Below, piece after piece: positions 1 to 5,773 of a DNA stretch of 5,773 bases (its first letter is position 1; each line of letters opens with the position of its first letter). A model generated the notes under the pieces. It was given only the letters and a program-made list of their open reading frames with translations. It ran no database searches and was not told where the DNA came from. Origin of the DNA: Thermoplasmata archaeon (GTDB taxonomy: Archaea; Thermoplasmatota; DAOVMN01); assembly GCA_030630685.1 (NCBI GenBank), contig DAOVMN010000161.1, positions 1-5,773 of the forward strand, written 5' to 3'. The position numbers and the translations under genes are program-made.

Positions 1-1
1 C

Positions 2-277
2 GAAAAGGCCATTGCATTAGGCGGGGAAAAGAGAGAGCGGGAGGAGGTTAAAAAAGAGGAGGGTCCCAAGGAGGCGAAAGTAATAGAGGCAGCCAAGAAG
101 CAGACCCCGGGGTTGATGGACTTTGATCGCAAAAAGCCCGAGGAAAGAGAGAAAACCAGTCCCTTCTCGTATGAGCAAAACCTAACCTGGGAGGAAAAAA
201 GGGAATTGGAGAGAAAAAGGAGAAGCCTCGAGGCATTGATGAACGAGTTCGTCAACTGGAAAGAGTCATTGAGGTGA
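2..277 (+). CDS. Lys/Glu-rich hypothetical protein, C-terminal fragment
   Basis: This frame is open from the left edge to a TGA at 275-277 and gives the last 91 residues of a protein whose start lies outside the window. I do not recognise a family. The fragment is very highly charged: residues 9-33 and 43-51 are rich in Lys, Glu and Arg. There is a short less charged stretch (FSYEQNLTW, about 55-63), and residues 64-91 read as a charged, probably helical or coiled-coil tail ending in NEFVNWKESLR. No membrane segment or catalytic motif is visible. The stop lies 24 bases before the likely start of the kinase gene on the same strand, so the two are probably co-transcribed. The purine-rich strand could by itself keep a frame open, so this is moderately rather than firmly supported. 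Confidence 0.6.
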   Translation, partial: EKAIALGGEKREREEVKKEEGPKEAKVIEAAKKQTPGLMDFDRKKPEEREKTSPFSYEQNLTWEEKRELERKRRSLEALMNEFVNWKESLR

Positions 278-290
278 ATGGACCAAATAC

Positions 291-297
291 GAGGTGA
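291..297 (+). promoter_or_regulatory. Shine-Dalgarno site deciding the kinase start
   Basis: GAGGTGA lies four bases before the ATG at 302 and matches the archaeal anti-Shine-Dalgarno sequence well. It favours 302 over the in-frame ATG at 278, which directly abuts the upstream stop codon (TGAATG) and has no comparable site before it. Confidence 0.75.
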
Positions 298-301
298 GGC
301 C

Positions 302-784
302 ATGGAGATCAAGAGCGTTAAGATCGAGAACCCAAAAGAATACAATGTTATCCTGGGGCAAAGCCATTTCATCAAGACGGCTGAGGATATCTATGAGGCA
401 ATGGTGAACAGTGTCCCGAACATCAAATTCGGGATGGCCTTTGCCGAGGCGTCCGCTCACCGGAAGATCCGGGTCGAGGGAACGGACGAGACACTCAAGG
501 AGCTCGCTGTAAAGAACATCGCCAATATCTCGGCAGGTCACACCTTTATAATCTTCATCGAGGGGGCCTATCCAATTAATGTCCTGAATGCGATTAAGCG
601 GGTGCCGGAAGTGGCGAATATCTTCTGTGCCACTGCAAATCCTGCTGAGGTGATCATCGCGGAATCAGAGCAAGGGAGGGGGATTCTTGGGGTGATTGAT
701 GGGCAAATGCCTTTAGGTGTGGAGAGCGAGGAGGAAAGGCAGTGGAGAAGGGATTTCCTGAGGAAGGTCGGGTATAAGCTGTGA
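302..784 (+). CDS. Adenosine-specific kinase (DUF355 / PF04008 family)
   Basis: The 160-residue product matches the usual length and pattern of the small archaeal family annotated as adenosine-specific kinase, whose structurally studied member is Pyrobaculum aerophilum PAE2307. From memory, that family is linked to adenosine binding and to a stable phosphohistidine; the cellular pathway is poorly defined. Family hallmarks seen here are MEIKSVKIENP at the start, VILGQSHFIKT (17-26, with His22), PNIKFGMAFAEAS (39-51), SAGHTFIIF (77-85, with His80), PINVLNAIKRVPEV (91-104), IFCATANPAEVI (107-118), GRGILGVIDG (125-134) and WRRDFLRKVGYKL at the end. His22 and His80 are candidate phosphorylated residues, but I cannot say which. 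No signal peptide or membrane segment is seen, so it should be cytosolic. The start at 302 is chosen over 278 because of the strong Shine-Dalgarno site and the family's usual N-terminus. It converges with the glycosyltransferase gene, leaving only 11 bases between stops. Confidence 0.92.
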   Translation: MEIKSVKIENPKEYNVILGQSHFIKTAEDIYEAMVNSVPNIKFGMAFAEASAHRKIRVEGTDETLKELAVKNIANISAGHTFIIFIEGAYPINVLNAIKRVPEVANIFCATANPAEVIIAESEQGRGILGVIDGQMPLGVESEEERQWRRDFLRKVGYKL

Positions 785-795
785 AGCTATTCTAT

Positions 796-1845
796 CTATC
801 TTCTATCATTTGCCACCTCTCTAAAGTAGCTTGCAAAGAGTTTTGCGTTTTTTCTGATGTCATAATCATGGCTTTTTCCTAAATTACTCAAGCATATTTC
901 CCTGTAATATTTTTTGTCGTTTACTAACTTTAATATGTTCTTAGTATACAAAGAAGCATTGCTGTAACAAATAAGAGGATTGTTTTCCCCTAAAGCCTCT
1001 ATCATACCACCCACACCAGAAGTAAGGACTGGCCTACCACAAGCATAAGCTTCAAGTATCACCCTCCCTTGGGGCTCCCATGTCGAGGGCATCAATACTA
1101 AATAGGAATTTGAAATAACTTCTTTTATTTTGGTATGATGTATCACACCTTTTAGTTTGACAATATCGTCTAATTCATTTTCCTTGATGGATTTTTTAAA
1201 ATCCCTCTCCATCTTACCTTCTCCATAAAGATGAAATTGATAGAGAAAATTTAAGCCCAAGTTTTTCATTTCTTTTGCAATTTCTAATATTTTGAAAGGG
1301 TCTTTTGCAGTAGTTAATCTACCAAAGAAGCTGAAAATATATGTATCCCTGTTATATGGTTTGTATGAGTATTCTGTTGGATCTATGCTATTGGGAATCA
1401 CCCTAATCTTTTCTTCTGATTCGGGATGGAATTGTAGAATGTAATTTTTCAAGAACTCTGTCCTCGTGGTAATACCATCACAGAATCTTAGTGTGTATTT
1501 TCCAACATATTTTTTATAAGTTTTGGTTTGCCGCCAGTAGTCTCCACATTCATTTATGATTAATTTTGCATTTAATATCTTGGCTAAGAATACGCCGTGA
1601 AAACTGCACCAGTTTGTTTGGGTAATTACGATCAAATCAATTTTTTCCCTTCGAAGTTGTTTTAGTATGTTATAATATGAGTATAGTTTCCTTATTGAAT
1701 ATGGGTAAATGTGATCATATTTATTATTCTCATAGATCTCAATGACGTGGAGGTTTTTTAAGTGTTCTAATAACAATTTATTTGATATCTCAGCTCCACC
1801 CGTTTTATGGGGGTAAGAATATTTTGATATGTAAGCAATCTTCAT
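796..1845 (-). CDS. GT4-type glycosyltransferase (GT-B fold)
   Basis: The 349-residue product is a glycosyltransferase of the GT4 (glycosyl transferases group 1) type, which moves a sugar from a nucleotide-activated donor to an acceptor, usually a lipid-linked or surface glycan. The N-terminal Rossmann-like half begins MKIAYISKYSYP, with the acceptor-side GGAE loop at 16-19. The C-terminal donor-binding half starts after PNSID (151-155). It carries FFGRL (173-177) and Lys181 in the usual Arg/Lys phosphate-binding pair, then PSTWEPQGRVILEA with the EX7E signature at Glu257 and Glu265, followed by ACGRPVLTSGVGG. Length is normal and no key residue is missing. No membrane segment is evident; it probably works at the inner membrane face. 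Donor and acceptor cannot be read from sequence. It is the second gene of a minus-strand pair, five bases after the methyltransferase stop. A GTG at 1852-1854 could add three residues, but the GTGAT site favours the ATG at 1845. The coding sequence is strikingly AT-rich. Confidence 0.92.
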   Translation of the reverse strand: MKIAYISKYSYPHKTGGAEISNKLLLEHLKNLHVIEIYENNKYDHIYPYSIRKLYSYYNILKQLRREKIDLIVITQTNWCSFHGVFLAKILNAKLIINECGDYWRQTKTYKKYVGKYTLRFCDGITTRTEFLKNYILQFHPESEEKIRVIPNSIDPTEYSYKPYNRDTYIFSFFGRLTTAKDPFKILEIAKEMKNLGLNFLYQFHLYGEGKMERDFKKSIKENELDDIVKLKGVIHHTKIKEVISNSYLVLMPSTWEPQGRVILEAYACGRPVLTSGVGGMIEALGENNPLICYSNASLYTKNILKLVNDKKYYREICLSNLGKSHDYDIRKNAKLFASYFREVANDRR

Positions 1846-1849
1846 GAGT

Positions 1850-1854
1850 ATCAC
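1850..1854 (-). promoter_or_regulatory. Shine-Dalgarno site for the glycosyltransferase
   Basis: On the minus strand GTGAT sits four bases before the ATG at 1845 and overlaps the stop codon of the methyltransferase gene. This is a good fit to the archaeal anti-Shine-Dalgarno sequence. It makes the ATG at 1845 a better start than the GTG at 1854, which would be part of the binding site itself, and it suggests translational coupling of the two genes. Confidence 0.6.
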
Positions 1855-2525
1855 TTCCCTGCCTTTTTTATTTTCTCTCCAACAACCAGAACATAAAGTG
1901 CGAAGACTTTAAAGAGTCTCAATTCAGGAAGTTTATGCTCACCATAGAAGTTGTAAAGCCTATCGCAGTGTATCGTTTCAATATCATGGTGAAGCAAAAG
2001 ACTGGCCAAAAGCTTTTCATCGAACCCGTGGATATGTTCATCGGGTTTCTTGATCGATTCTTTTGTGAATTGCCTGAGATAATTCTTTTTTCTAATTACG
2101 CACAATGTAGGATAAAGGCGAGCGATATTAGGCACTGTAATAATGATTCTTCCCCCTGGTCTAAGGACCCTGCTTATTTCACCCATTGTGAAATAAAAGT
2201 TCGAGATGTGCTCAAGAAATTCGCCTGCTACTATGTTGTCAAAATTACAGTCGTGAAAAGGAAGGGGGTCTTTTGTTACATCAAGAAGAAAAAGGTTCTC
2301 TACATTTCCAGACCCATCATCCAAAATGTCTACACCGTAGTATTCATGTTCAGGTCCAATAAACTTTTGAAGGTAGCCGTCCCTGCACCCGATGTCCAGC
2401 ACCTTACCGGGAAGAAGATGACGAGATATCTCTTTAAGCCTAAATTCAATCCTTGGATTGCCTTCACTTGATCTGAAGTTTTTTTCCGCAAGTTTTTTTA
2501 GTTTGTCATCTATTTGTTCGGCCAT
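1851..2525 (-). CDS. Class I SAM-dependent methyltransferase
   Basis: The 224-residue product is a Rossmann-fold methyltransferase of the Methyltransf_11/23 type. Motif I is VLDIGCRDGYL (42-52), the glycine-rich loop that binds S-adenosylmethionine. The acidic residue that holds the ribose is Asp66 in YYGVDIL. The motif II/IV region is FDNIVAGEFLEHI (95-107), and the post-motif strand is VLRPGGRIIITVPN (120-133). The basic, charged first 35 residues look helical. The C-terminus has a hydrophobic strand (FALYVLVVGEKI) followed by a basic tail, which may be the last sheet strand rather than a membrane anchor. The methyl acceptor is unknown; next to a GT4 glycosyltransferase the likely targets are a sugar, a glycan end or a lipid intermediate, but that is inference from context. 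It is the first gene of the minus-strand pair, starts from ATG with a GAGGT site upstream, and is divergent from the large repeat-protein gene. An antisense open frame covers most of it but carries no recognisable motif. Confidence 0.92.
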   Translation of the reverse strand: MAEQIDDKLKKLAEKNFRSSEGNPRIEFRLKEISRHLLPGKVLDIGCRDGYLQKFIGPEHEYYGVDILDDGSGNVENLFLLDVTKDPLPFHDCNFDNIVAGEFLEHISNFYFTMGEISRVLRPGGRIIITVPNIARLYPTLCVIRKKNYLRQFTKESIKKPDEHIHGFDEKLLASLLLHHDIETIHCDRLYNFYGEHKLPELRLFKVFALYVLVVGEKIKKAGK

Positions 2526-2532
2526 TGATAAT

Positions 2533-2537
2533 ACCTC
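2533..2537 (-). promoter_or_regulatory. Shine-Dalgarno site for the methyltransferase
   Basis: On the minus strand GAGGT lies seven bases before the ATG at 2525, a normal distance. It supports this start and hence leadered translation of the minus-strand pair. Confidence 0.6.
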
Positions 2538-2565
2538 ATTTCTGAATTCCTAGGATTTATTCATG

Positions 2566-2573
2566 TTTATTAA
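2566..2573 (-). promoter_or_regulatory. Possible TATA box for the methyltransferase-glycosyltransferase pair
   Basis: Reading the minus strand, TTAATAAA sits in an AT-rich run about 25 bases before a transcription start expected near 2543, which would give a short leader containing the GAGGT site. The match to an archaeal TATA element is loose and there is no clear purine-rich BRE, so this rests mainly on position. Confidence 0.25.
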
Positions 2574-2604
2574 TTTTATCGCGCCGTCGGCTTTAGCTAA
2601 AATT

Positions 2605-2619
2605 AGAAAGATTTTTATG
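2605..2619 (+). promoter_or_regulatory. Possible BRE and TATA box for the large repeat-protein gene
   Basis: AGAAAG followed by ATTTTTATG resembles an archaeal BRE plus TATA element. Its centre is about 25 bases before a start expected near 2640, leaving a leader of roughly 20 bases that holds the GTGAT site. The rest of the 133-base divergent region (2526-2658) is AT-rich apart from a GC patch at 2580-2591, and I see no operator or hairpin in it. Confidence 0.35.
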
Positions 2620-2650
2620 AGATTAACGATCCCCTACTAAAAAAGTAAAA

Positions 2651-2655
2651 GTGAT
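2651..2655 (+). promoter_or_regulatory. Shine-Dalgarno site for the repeat-protein gene
   Basis: GTGAT ends three bases before the ATG at 2659. The same core precedes the glycosyltransferase, which supports this start over the in-frame ATGs at codons 10 and 18. Confidence 0.55.
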
Positions 2656-2658
2656 ATC

Positions 2659-2769
2659 ATGCGGCTAATAAGACCAAATAATGTTATGCATAGGATACCT
2701 ATATCGTTAATGGCCACAACTCTTGCTTTTATTGCCATCATTCTTATTGGTCAATCCACAACCGATGCC
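2659..2769 (+). other. Signal peptide or N-terminal membrane anchor
   Basis: Residues 1-12 hold several Arg and one His, followed by an uninterrupted hydrophobic core at about 13-31 (LMATTLAFIAIILIG). A possible cleavage site follows Thr-Asp-Ala at 35-37, after which the polar mature region begins with QGESS. This fits Sec export. Lack of cleavage, leaving a single-span anchor, cannot be excluded. Confidence 0.75.
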
Positions 2770-5700
2770 CAGGGAGAAAGTAGTGGGTTTATTTATTCAT
2801 GGGATGAATACATGATAGATAGCGAATTGCAGCATGGGGAAACGATAATATCGGGTGACATGGACAATGATGGAAACATAGATGTCGTTGTTTCCAGTAA
2901 TGGAAGAATCTGCTGGTATGAGGCCCCATACGACCCTTCTGGAAGCTGGATCAGACATATTATTGATGGTGATGATGGTGGAGCGGGCATGGATGTTGTG
3001 GATATGGATAGGGACGGAGACCTTGATGTAGTAGCAGCATTAAAGAGCAAAAACTCATTGGTCTGGTACGAAAATGGGAATTCCTGGAATGAGTATTCAA
3101 TAGACAACGATTTCGAAGATCCGCGATATTTAGATGTGGAGGATATAGATAACGATGGACATCCAGATGTGGTAGCGGGAAACACACCAGGAAGCGGCAA
3201 TGCTGATATTTGCTGGTGGAAATCCCCCAATAATCCCAAACAAAACTGGCCAGTATCTGCAAGATATTATATTAAAGAAAATAACCTTGATGGCGTATGG
3301 GAACTAGAAATTATTGATATAGATCTTGATGGCAATCTTGATGTTGTGGCTAATGATGCTTATAGGGACAAAATCCTCTGGTTTGAATCGCCAGATGACC
3401 CCAGGAACCCCTGGACACAACATCAGATAGCATCCGGTTCCTCTGTGAACTCACCGAGAGGACTCAGCATTGTGGACATGGACAAAGATGGTCACCAGGA
3501 CATTGTGGTAGCGATCTACGATAGTGATAAATTAAAATGGTATGAATCCCCAGATGATCCGATTAGTAGCTCTTGGATATCCCATACCATTGACGGTGAT
3601 CTGGACGGAGCCTATGATTGTTATGTTTATGACATAGATGAAGATGGTGATTGGGATATGGTGGCTTCTGGCATTTACAATGATGAGATAAATTGGTATG
3701 AGGCTCCGGATGATCCGACCGGAAGCTGGAAAAAGCATTTGATAGGCTCCTATGATCATCCCAGATGCATCTGGGTCGATGATATTGATGCTGATGGATT
3801 TCCAGATGTTTTATCGACACTTGGTGATGTTTCATCTAATAAAGGATTGAGATGCTACTTTGGCAATAGAAAACTATCTTCCATTGATTTCTCCAATAAG
3901 TTTGATGCTGGAAGCACCAGTAATGAGATTTTAGATATCGACATAGGAGATGTGGATGGGGATGGAGATATGGACATCGTTACATCGACCTTAAATGATA
4001 ATAAAATTACCATCTGGAAAAATGATGGTACTCCATGGAGCAATACATGGGCAAGTAATCATATTGGTACCCTTAGTGATACGTGTATGGATGTGGACTT
4101 TGGGGATGTGGACGGCGATGGAGGCCTGGACATCGTGAGTGCAGACTACTCTAACAAGGTTATCATATGGGAGAATGATGGGGCACCATGGGATGGAAGC
4201 TGGAATAGTAATACTGTTGGTAGTCAGCCAAATAATGCTCATGAAGTTGAATTTGTTGATTTGGACAACGATGGAGACCTTGACCTTGCTTCTGGTGATT
4301 CATATTATTATGTGAGTAACGTGTACATCTGGGAGAATGATGGTTCACCCTGGGAGGGTAGCTGGACTCGATGCATCATTGGCCAGATTTATAGAGGAAT
4401 AGACGGTCTGGAGGTTGGGGATCTGGACCATGATGGGTATATGGATATAGTAACTGGAGACTGGAAGAGGGGTAGTTTGGATGAAGCCTATATTTATTCG
4501 TGGAGAAATGATGGGACCCCTTGGGATGACACTTGGACAAGAAATGAAGTAGGCCAATGTATTGACTCCATTGAAGAGCTTAAGCTTGCGGATATAGATA
4601 ACGATGGAGACCTGGACATAGCGAGCACAGATCAAAATAATGATGTGTATATCTGGAGAAATGAAAATCCATTTTCGGGAACCTGGGACAGCCAGAAAGT
4701 GGGGACGATGGGTGACAATGGAAATTATGTGTGTTTTGGAGACCTGGATTTTGATGGAGACCTTGACCTGGTGAGTATAGGTAAAGACAGGAAGATTTAT
4801 CTCTGGGAGAATGATGGCTCCCCCTGGGATGGAAGCTGGATTGATTACACTCCAGGCTCATCTTCGGATGGCCTGGGGCTGGCACAGATCGCAGACCTGG
4901 ACAACGACGGTGACCTGGATATCATAACCGGTGGTAATTCCAAAAAACTCGAACTCTGGCAGAACCTCCTGCTCCACCGCAACATGCCCTTCGATTCGGG
5001 GAAAAAAATAGGCACTACCACTAACAACATCAATGCAGTCATTTCAGCAGACCTCGACAACGATGGAGACGATGACATAATATCCGGAGATGACAACGGT
5101 GCCCTGTATCTCCTTGAAAACATTAGGTCTTCGTATGACCAACACTACGCAGGTAATCTTACCAGCGGCATCATGGGTCTCGACAAATGCGATATAGACC
5201 ATGACGGGGACATCGATTTTGTATCCGTCCTTGAGAACGGGAATGTTTACCTCTGGGAAAACCCCGGCCCTTCTCTGACCTTTAGCACAGATTGGGATTC
5301 TTGCCACATCTTTCATGGCGGTGCAAATTCTGCGCTTTACAACGATGTGGATAGAGACGGAGACGATGACCTGATCGTGGGATTGAACAACGGCACCCTA
5401 TGCATCCTCGAGAACGACGGCACACCATTTGATAACGAATGGGCAGGACATTATATCGGCCAGCCAACGCATTCGATAAACACATTGGACTGTTTTGACC
5501 TTGACCAGGACGGGACCGCTGATATTGCCACCGGGGATGCGAATGGCAGGATAATAGTCTGGAAGAACGACGGCTCTCCGTTTTCAGGGGAATGGCAGAG
5601 CAACGTGGCAGGAAGCCTGAGCACTGCGATCAAATCCCTGATTATTCGAGATCTTGATAACGATGCGAAACCGGACATTATCGTGGGCGCCCAGGACGGA

Positions 5701-5773
5701 GATATCAACATTCTAAAAAACGATGGCTCTCCTTTTTCAGGAGGTTGGAGTTCCAAGCCCATTTCAACAGGGA
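2659..5773 (+). CDS. Large secreted FG-GAP/VCBS-repeat beta-propeller protein, 3' end missing
   Basis: The frame is open for 1038 codons and leaves the window without a stop. It begins with a basic N-terminus and a hydrophobic stretch (about 13-31), read as a signal peptide or membrane anchor, so the rest should be outside the cell. From residue 67 on there are 19 calcium-loop motifs of the form DxDxDGxxD, starting at residues 67, 115, 162, 220, 273, 325, 375, 431, 483, 534, 588, 645, 695, 746, 798, 845, 896, 947 and 998. Spacing is 47-58 residues, about 52 on average, the size of one propeller blade in FG-GAP/VCBS proteins. Blades 1-6 mostly carry a WYExPDDP..SW signature; blades 8-13 and 17-19 carry a NDGxPW/F...W one. 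Each Asp-rich loop should bind Ca2+. No catalytic domain is visible; adhesion, surface-layer or carbohydrate binding roles are possible but unproven. It is divergent from the methyltransferase gene. Base and codon use shift toward higher GC late in the gene. Confidence 0.93.
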   Translation, partial: MRLIRPNNVMHRIPISLMATTLAFIAIILIGQSTTDAQGESSGFIYSWDEYMIDSELQHGETIISGDMDNDGNIDVVVSSNGRICWYEAPYDPSGSWIRHIIDGDDGGAGMDVVDMDRDGDLDVVAALKSKNSLVWYENGNSWNEYSIDNDFEDPRYLDVEDIDNDGHPDVVAGNTPGSGNADICWWKSPNNPKQNWPVSARYYIKENNLDGVWELEIIDIDLDGNLDVVANDAYRDKILWFESPDDPRNPWTQHQIASGSSVNSPRGLSIVDMDKDGHQDIVVAIYDSDKLKWYESPDDPISSSWISHTIDGDLDGAYDCYVYDIDEDGDWDMVASGIYNDEINWYEAPDDPTGSWKKHLIGSYDHPRCIWVDDIDADGFPDVLSTLGDVSSNKGLRCYFGNRKLSSIDFSNKFDAGSTSNEILDIDIGDVDGDGDMDIVTSTLNDNKITIWKNDGTPWSNTWASNHIGTLSDTCMDVDFGDVDGDGGLDIVSADYSNKVIIWENDGAPWDGSWNSNTVGSQPNNAHEVEFVDLDNDGDLDLASGDSYYYVSNVYIWENDGSPWEGSWTRCIIGQIYRGIDGLEVGDLDHDGYMDIVTGDWKRGSLDEAYIYSWRNDGTPWDDTWTRNEVGQCIDSIEELKLADIDNDGDLDIASTDQNNDVYIWRNENPFSGTWDSQKVGTMGDNGNYVCFGDLDFDGDLDLVSIGKDRKIYLWENDGSPWDGSWIDYTPGSSSDGLGLAQIADLDNDGDLDIITGGNSKKLELWQNLLLHRNMPFDSGKKIGTTTNNINAVISADLDNDGDDDIISGDDNGALYLLENIRSSYDQHYAGNLTSGIMGLDKCDIDHDGDIDFVSVLENGNVYLWENPGPSLTFSTDWDSCHIFHGGANSALYNDVDRDGDDDLIVGLNNGTLCILENDGTPFDNEWAGHYIGQPTHSINTLDCFDLDQDGTADIATGDANGRIIVWKNDGSPFSGEWQSNVAGSLSTAIKSLIIRDLDNDAKPDIIVGAQDGDINILKNDGSPFSGGWSSKPISTG
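2821..3900 (+). repeat. Repeats 1-7: first predicted seven-bladed propeller
   Basis: Seven DMDNDGNID-like calcium loops start at residues 67, 115, 162, 220, 273, 325 and 375. After the loop, most units have a strand ending in W-Y/F-E-A/S-P followed by DDP, then SW and a His-x-Ile ending, for example KLKWYESPDDP. Repeat 2 is shortened (WYENGNSW), repeat 3 has a longer linker (58 residues to the next loop), and repeat 7 (residues 395-414) lacks the WYExPDDP element altogether. A deviant closing blade is what one expects at the end of a propeller, but the closure itself is inferred. Confidence 0.7.
3901..4989 (+). repeat. Repeats 8-14: second predicted seven-bladed propeller
   Basis: Calcium loops start at residues 431, 483, 534, 588, 645, 695 and 746. 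Units 8-13 share a different signature, I/L-W-x-N followed in most by DGxPW and then a Trp and a G-ending strand, as in VYIWENDGSPWEGSW. Repeat 14 breaks it (LWQNLLLHRNMPFDSG), just as repeat 7 does at the end of the first set. The start of this set (FDAG, residue 415) and of the next (FDSG, residue 778) look alike, supporting a repeating seven-unit module. Confidence 0.65.
4990..5773 (+). repeat. Repeats 15-19: start of a third propeller, cut by the window edge
   Basis: Calcium loops start at residues 798, 845, 896, 947 and 998. Repeats 15 and 16 have weaker post-loop signatures (LYLLENIRSS, VYLWENPGPS), while 17-19 return to NDGxPF with a following Trp. The last loop reads DLDNDAKPD, with Ala in place of the conserved Gly. 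If the seven-blade pattern holds, at least two more repeats lie beyond the edge. This part is GC-richer than the first set. Confidence 0.6.

Noticed and set aside
48..236. A 62-codon minus-strand open frame near the left edge.
   Set aside because: It is antisense to the Lys/Glu-rich fragment; its Phe/Pro/Ser-rich product is what the reverse of such purine-rich coding DNA gives.
785..795. Possible bidirectional terminator between the convergent kinase and glycosyltransferase genes.
   Set aside because: Only 11 bases separate the stops, with no hairpin and no clear T-run on either strand.
1935..2471. A 178-codon open frame on the plus strand.
   Set aside because: It lies wholly antisense to the methyltransferase, whose SAM-binding motifs, length and ribosome site are all in place; the plus-strand product shows no family motif.
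2793..5762. A long series of overlapping minus-strand open frames opposite the repeat gene.
   Set aside because: They are shadows of the repetitive Asp/Gly-rich plus-strand coding sequence. They give low-complexity Ser/Pro/His-rich products that change frame every repeat, while the plus strand is open without a break.
2821..5773. Regular repeats of about 155 bases that might suggest a satellite or CRISPR-like array.
   Set aside because: The repeats are conserved as protein motifs with variable DNA and spacing in whole codons, and they keep one frame; no short identical repeats with unique spacers occur.
2659..5773. The repeat protein as an N-glycosylated substrate of the neighbouring glycosyltransferase.
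   Set aside because: A hand scan finds only two N-x-S/T sequons in 1038 residues (Asn833 and Asn911), so heavy N-glycosylation is not supported, although O-linked or other modification remains possible.

Overview
The window most likely comes from an archaeon, probably a euryarchaeal or Thermoplasmata-type lineage known from environmental genomes. Three things suggest this: Shine-Dalgarno sites of the GAGGTGA/GTGAT type close to the starts, an adenosine-specific kinase of a family typical of archaea and a few thermophilic bacteria, and AT-rich TATA-like promoter elements. The exact lineage cannot be read from the sequence.

Layout. Positions 2-277 (+) hold the C-terminal end of a lysine/glutamate-rich protein that I do not recognise. 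It is followed at once by an adenosine-specific kinase at 302-784 (+). Converging on these from the right is a two-gene unit on the minus strand: a class I SAM-dependent methyltransferase (1851-2525) and then a GT4-type glycosyltransferase (796-1845). This pair is clearly AT-richer than the left edge. A 133-base divergent intergenic region (2526-2658) separates the methyltransferase from a very large plus-strand gene that starts at 2659 and runs off the right edge. That gene encodes a secreted or membrane-anchored protein with at least 19 calcium-binding FG-GAP/VCBS-type repeats in 1038 residues.

How the genes fit together. The large repeat protein reads as an extracellular beta-propeller protein. 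Repeat spacing averages about 52 residues. The repeat subtype changes after repeat 7, and a divergent repeat recurs at repeat 14, so the natural reading is successive seven-bladed propellers (1-7, 8-14, 15 onward). The glycosyltransferase and methyltransferase look like enzymes that build or decorate a surface glycan. Their closeness to a secreted protein is suggestive, but the repeat protein has very few N-glycosylation sequons, so a direct enzyme-substrate link is not supported. The kinase looks like an unrelated housekeeping gene at the edge of this surface locus. I see no CRISPR array, mobile element, tRNA or rRNA. Nothing here demands a wholly new system; the most interesting material is the modular structure of the repeat protein and the composition changes along the window.
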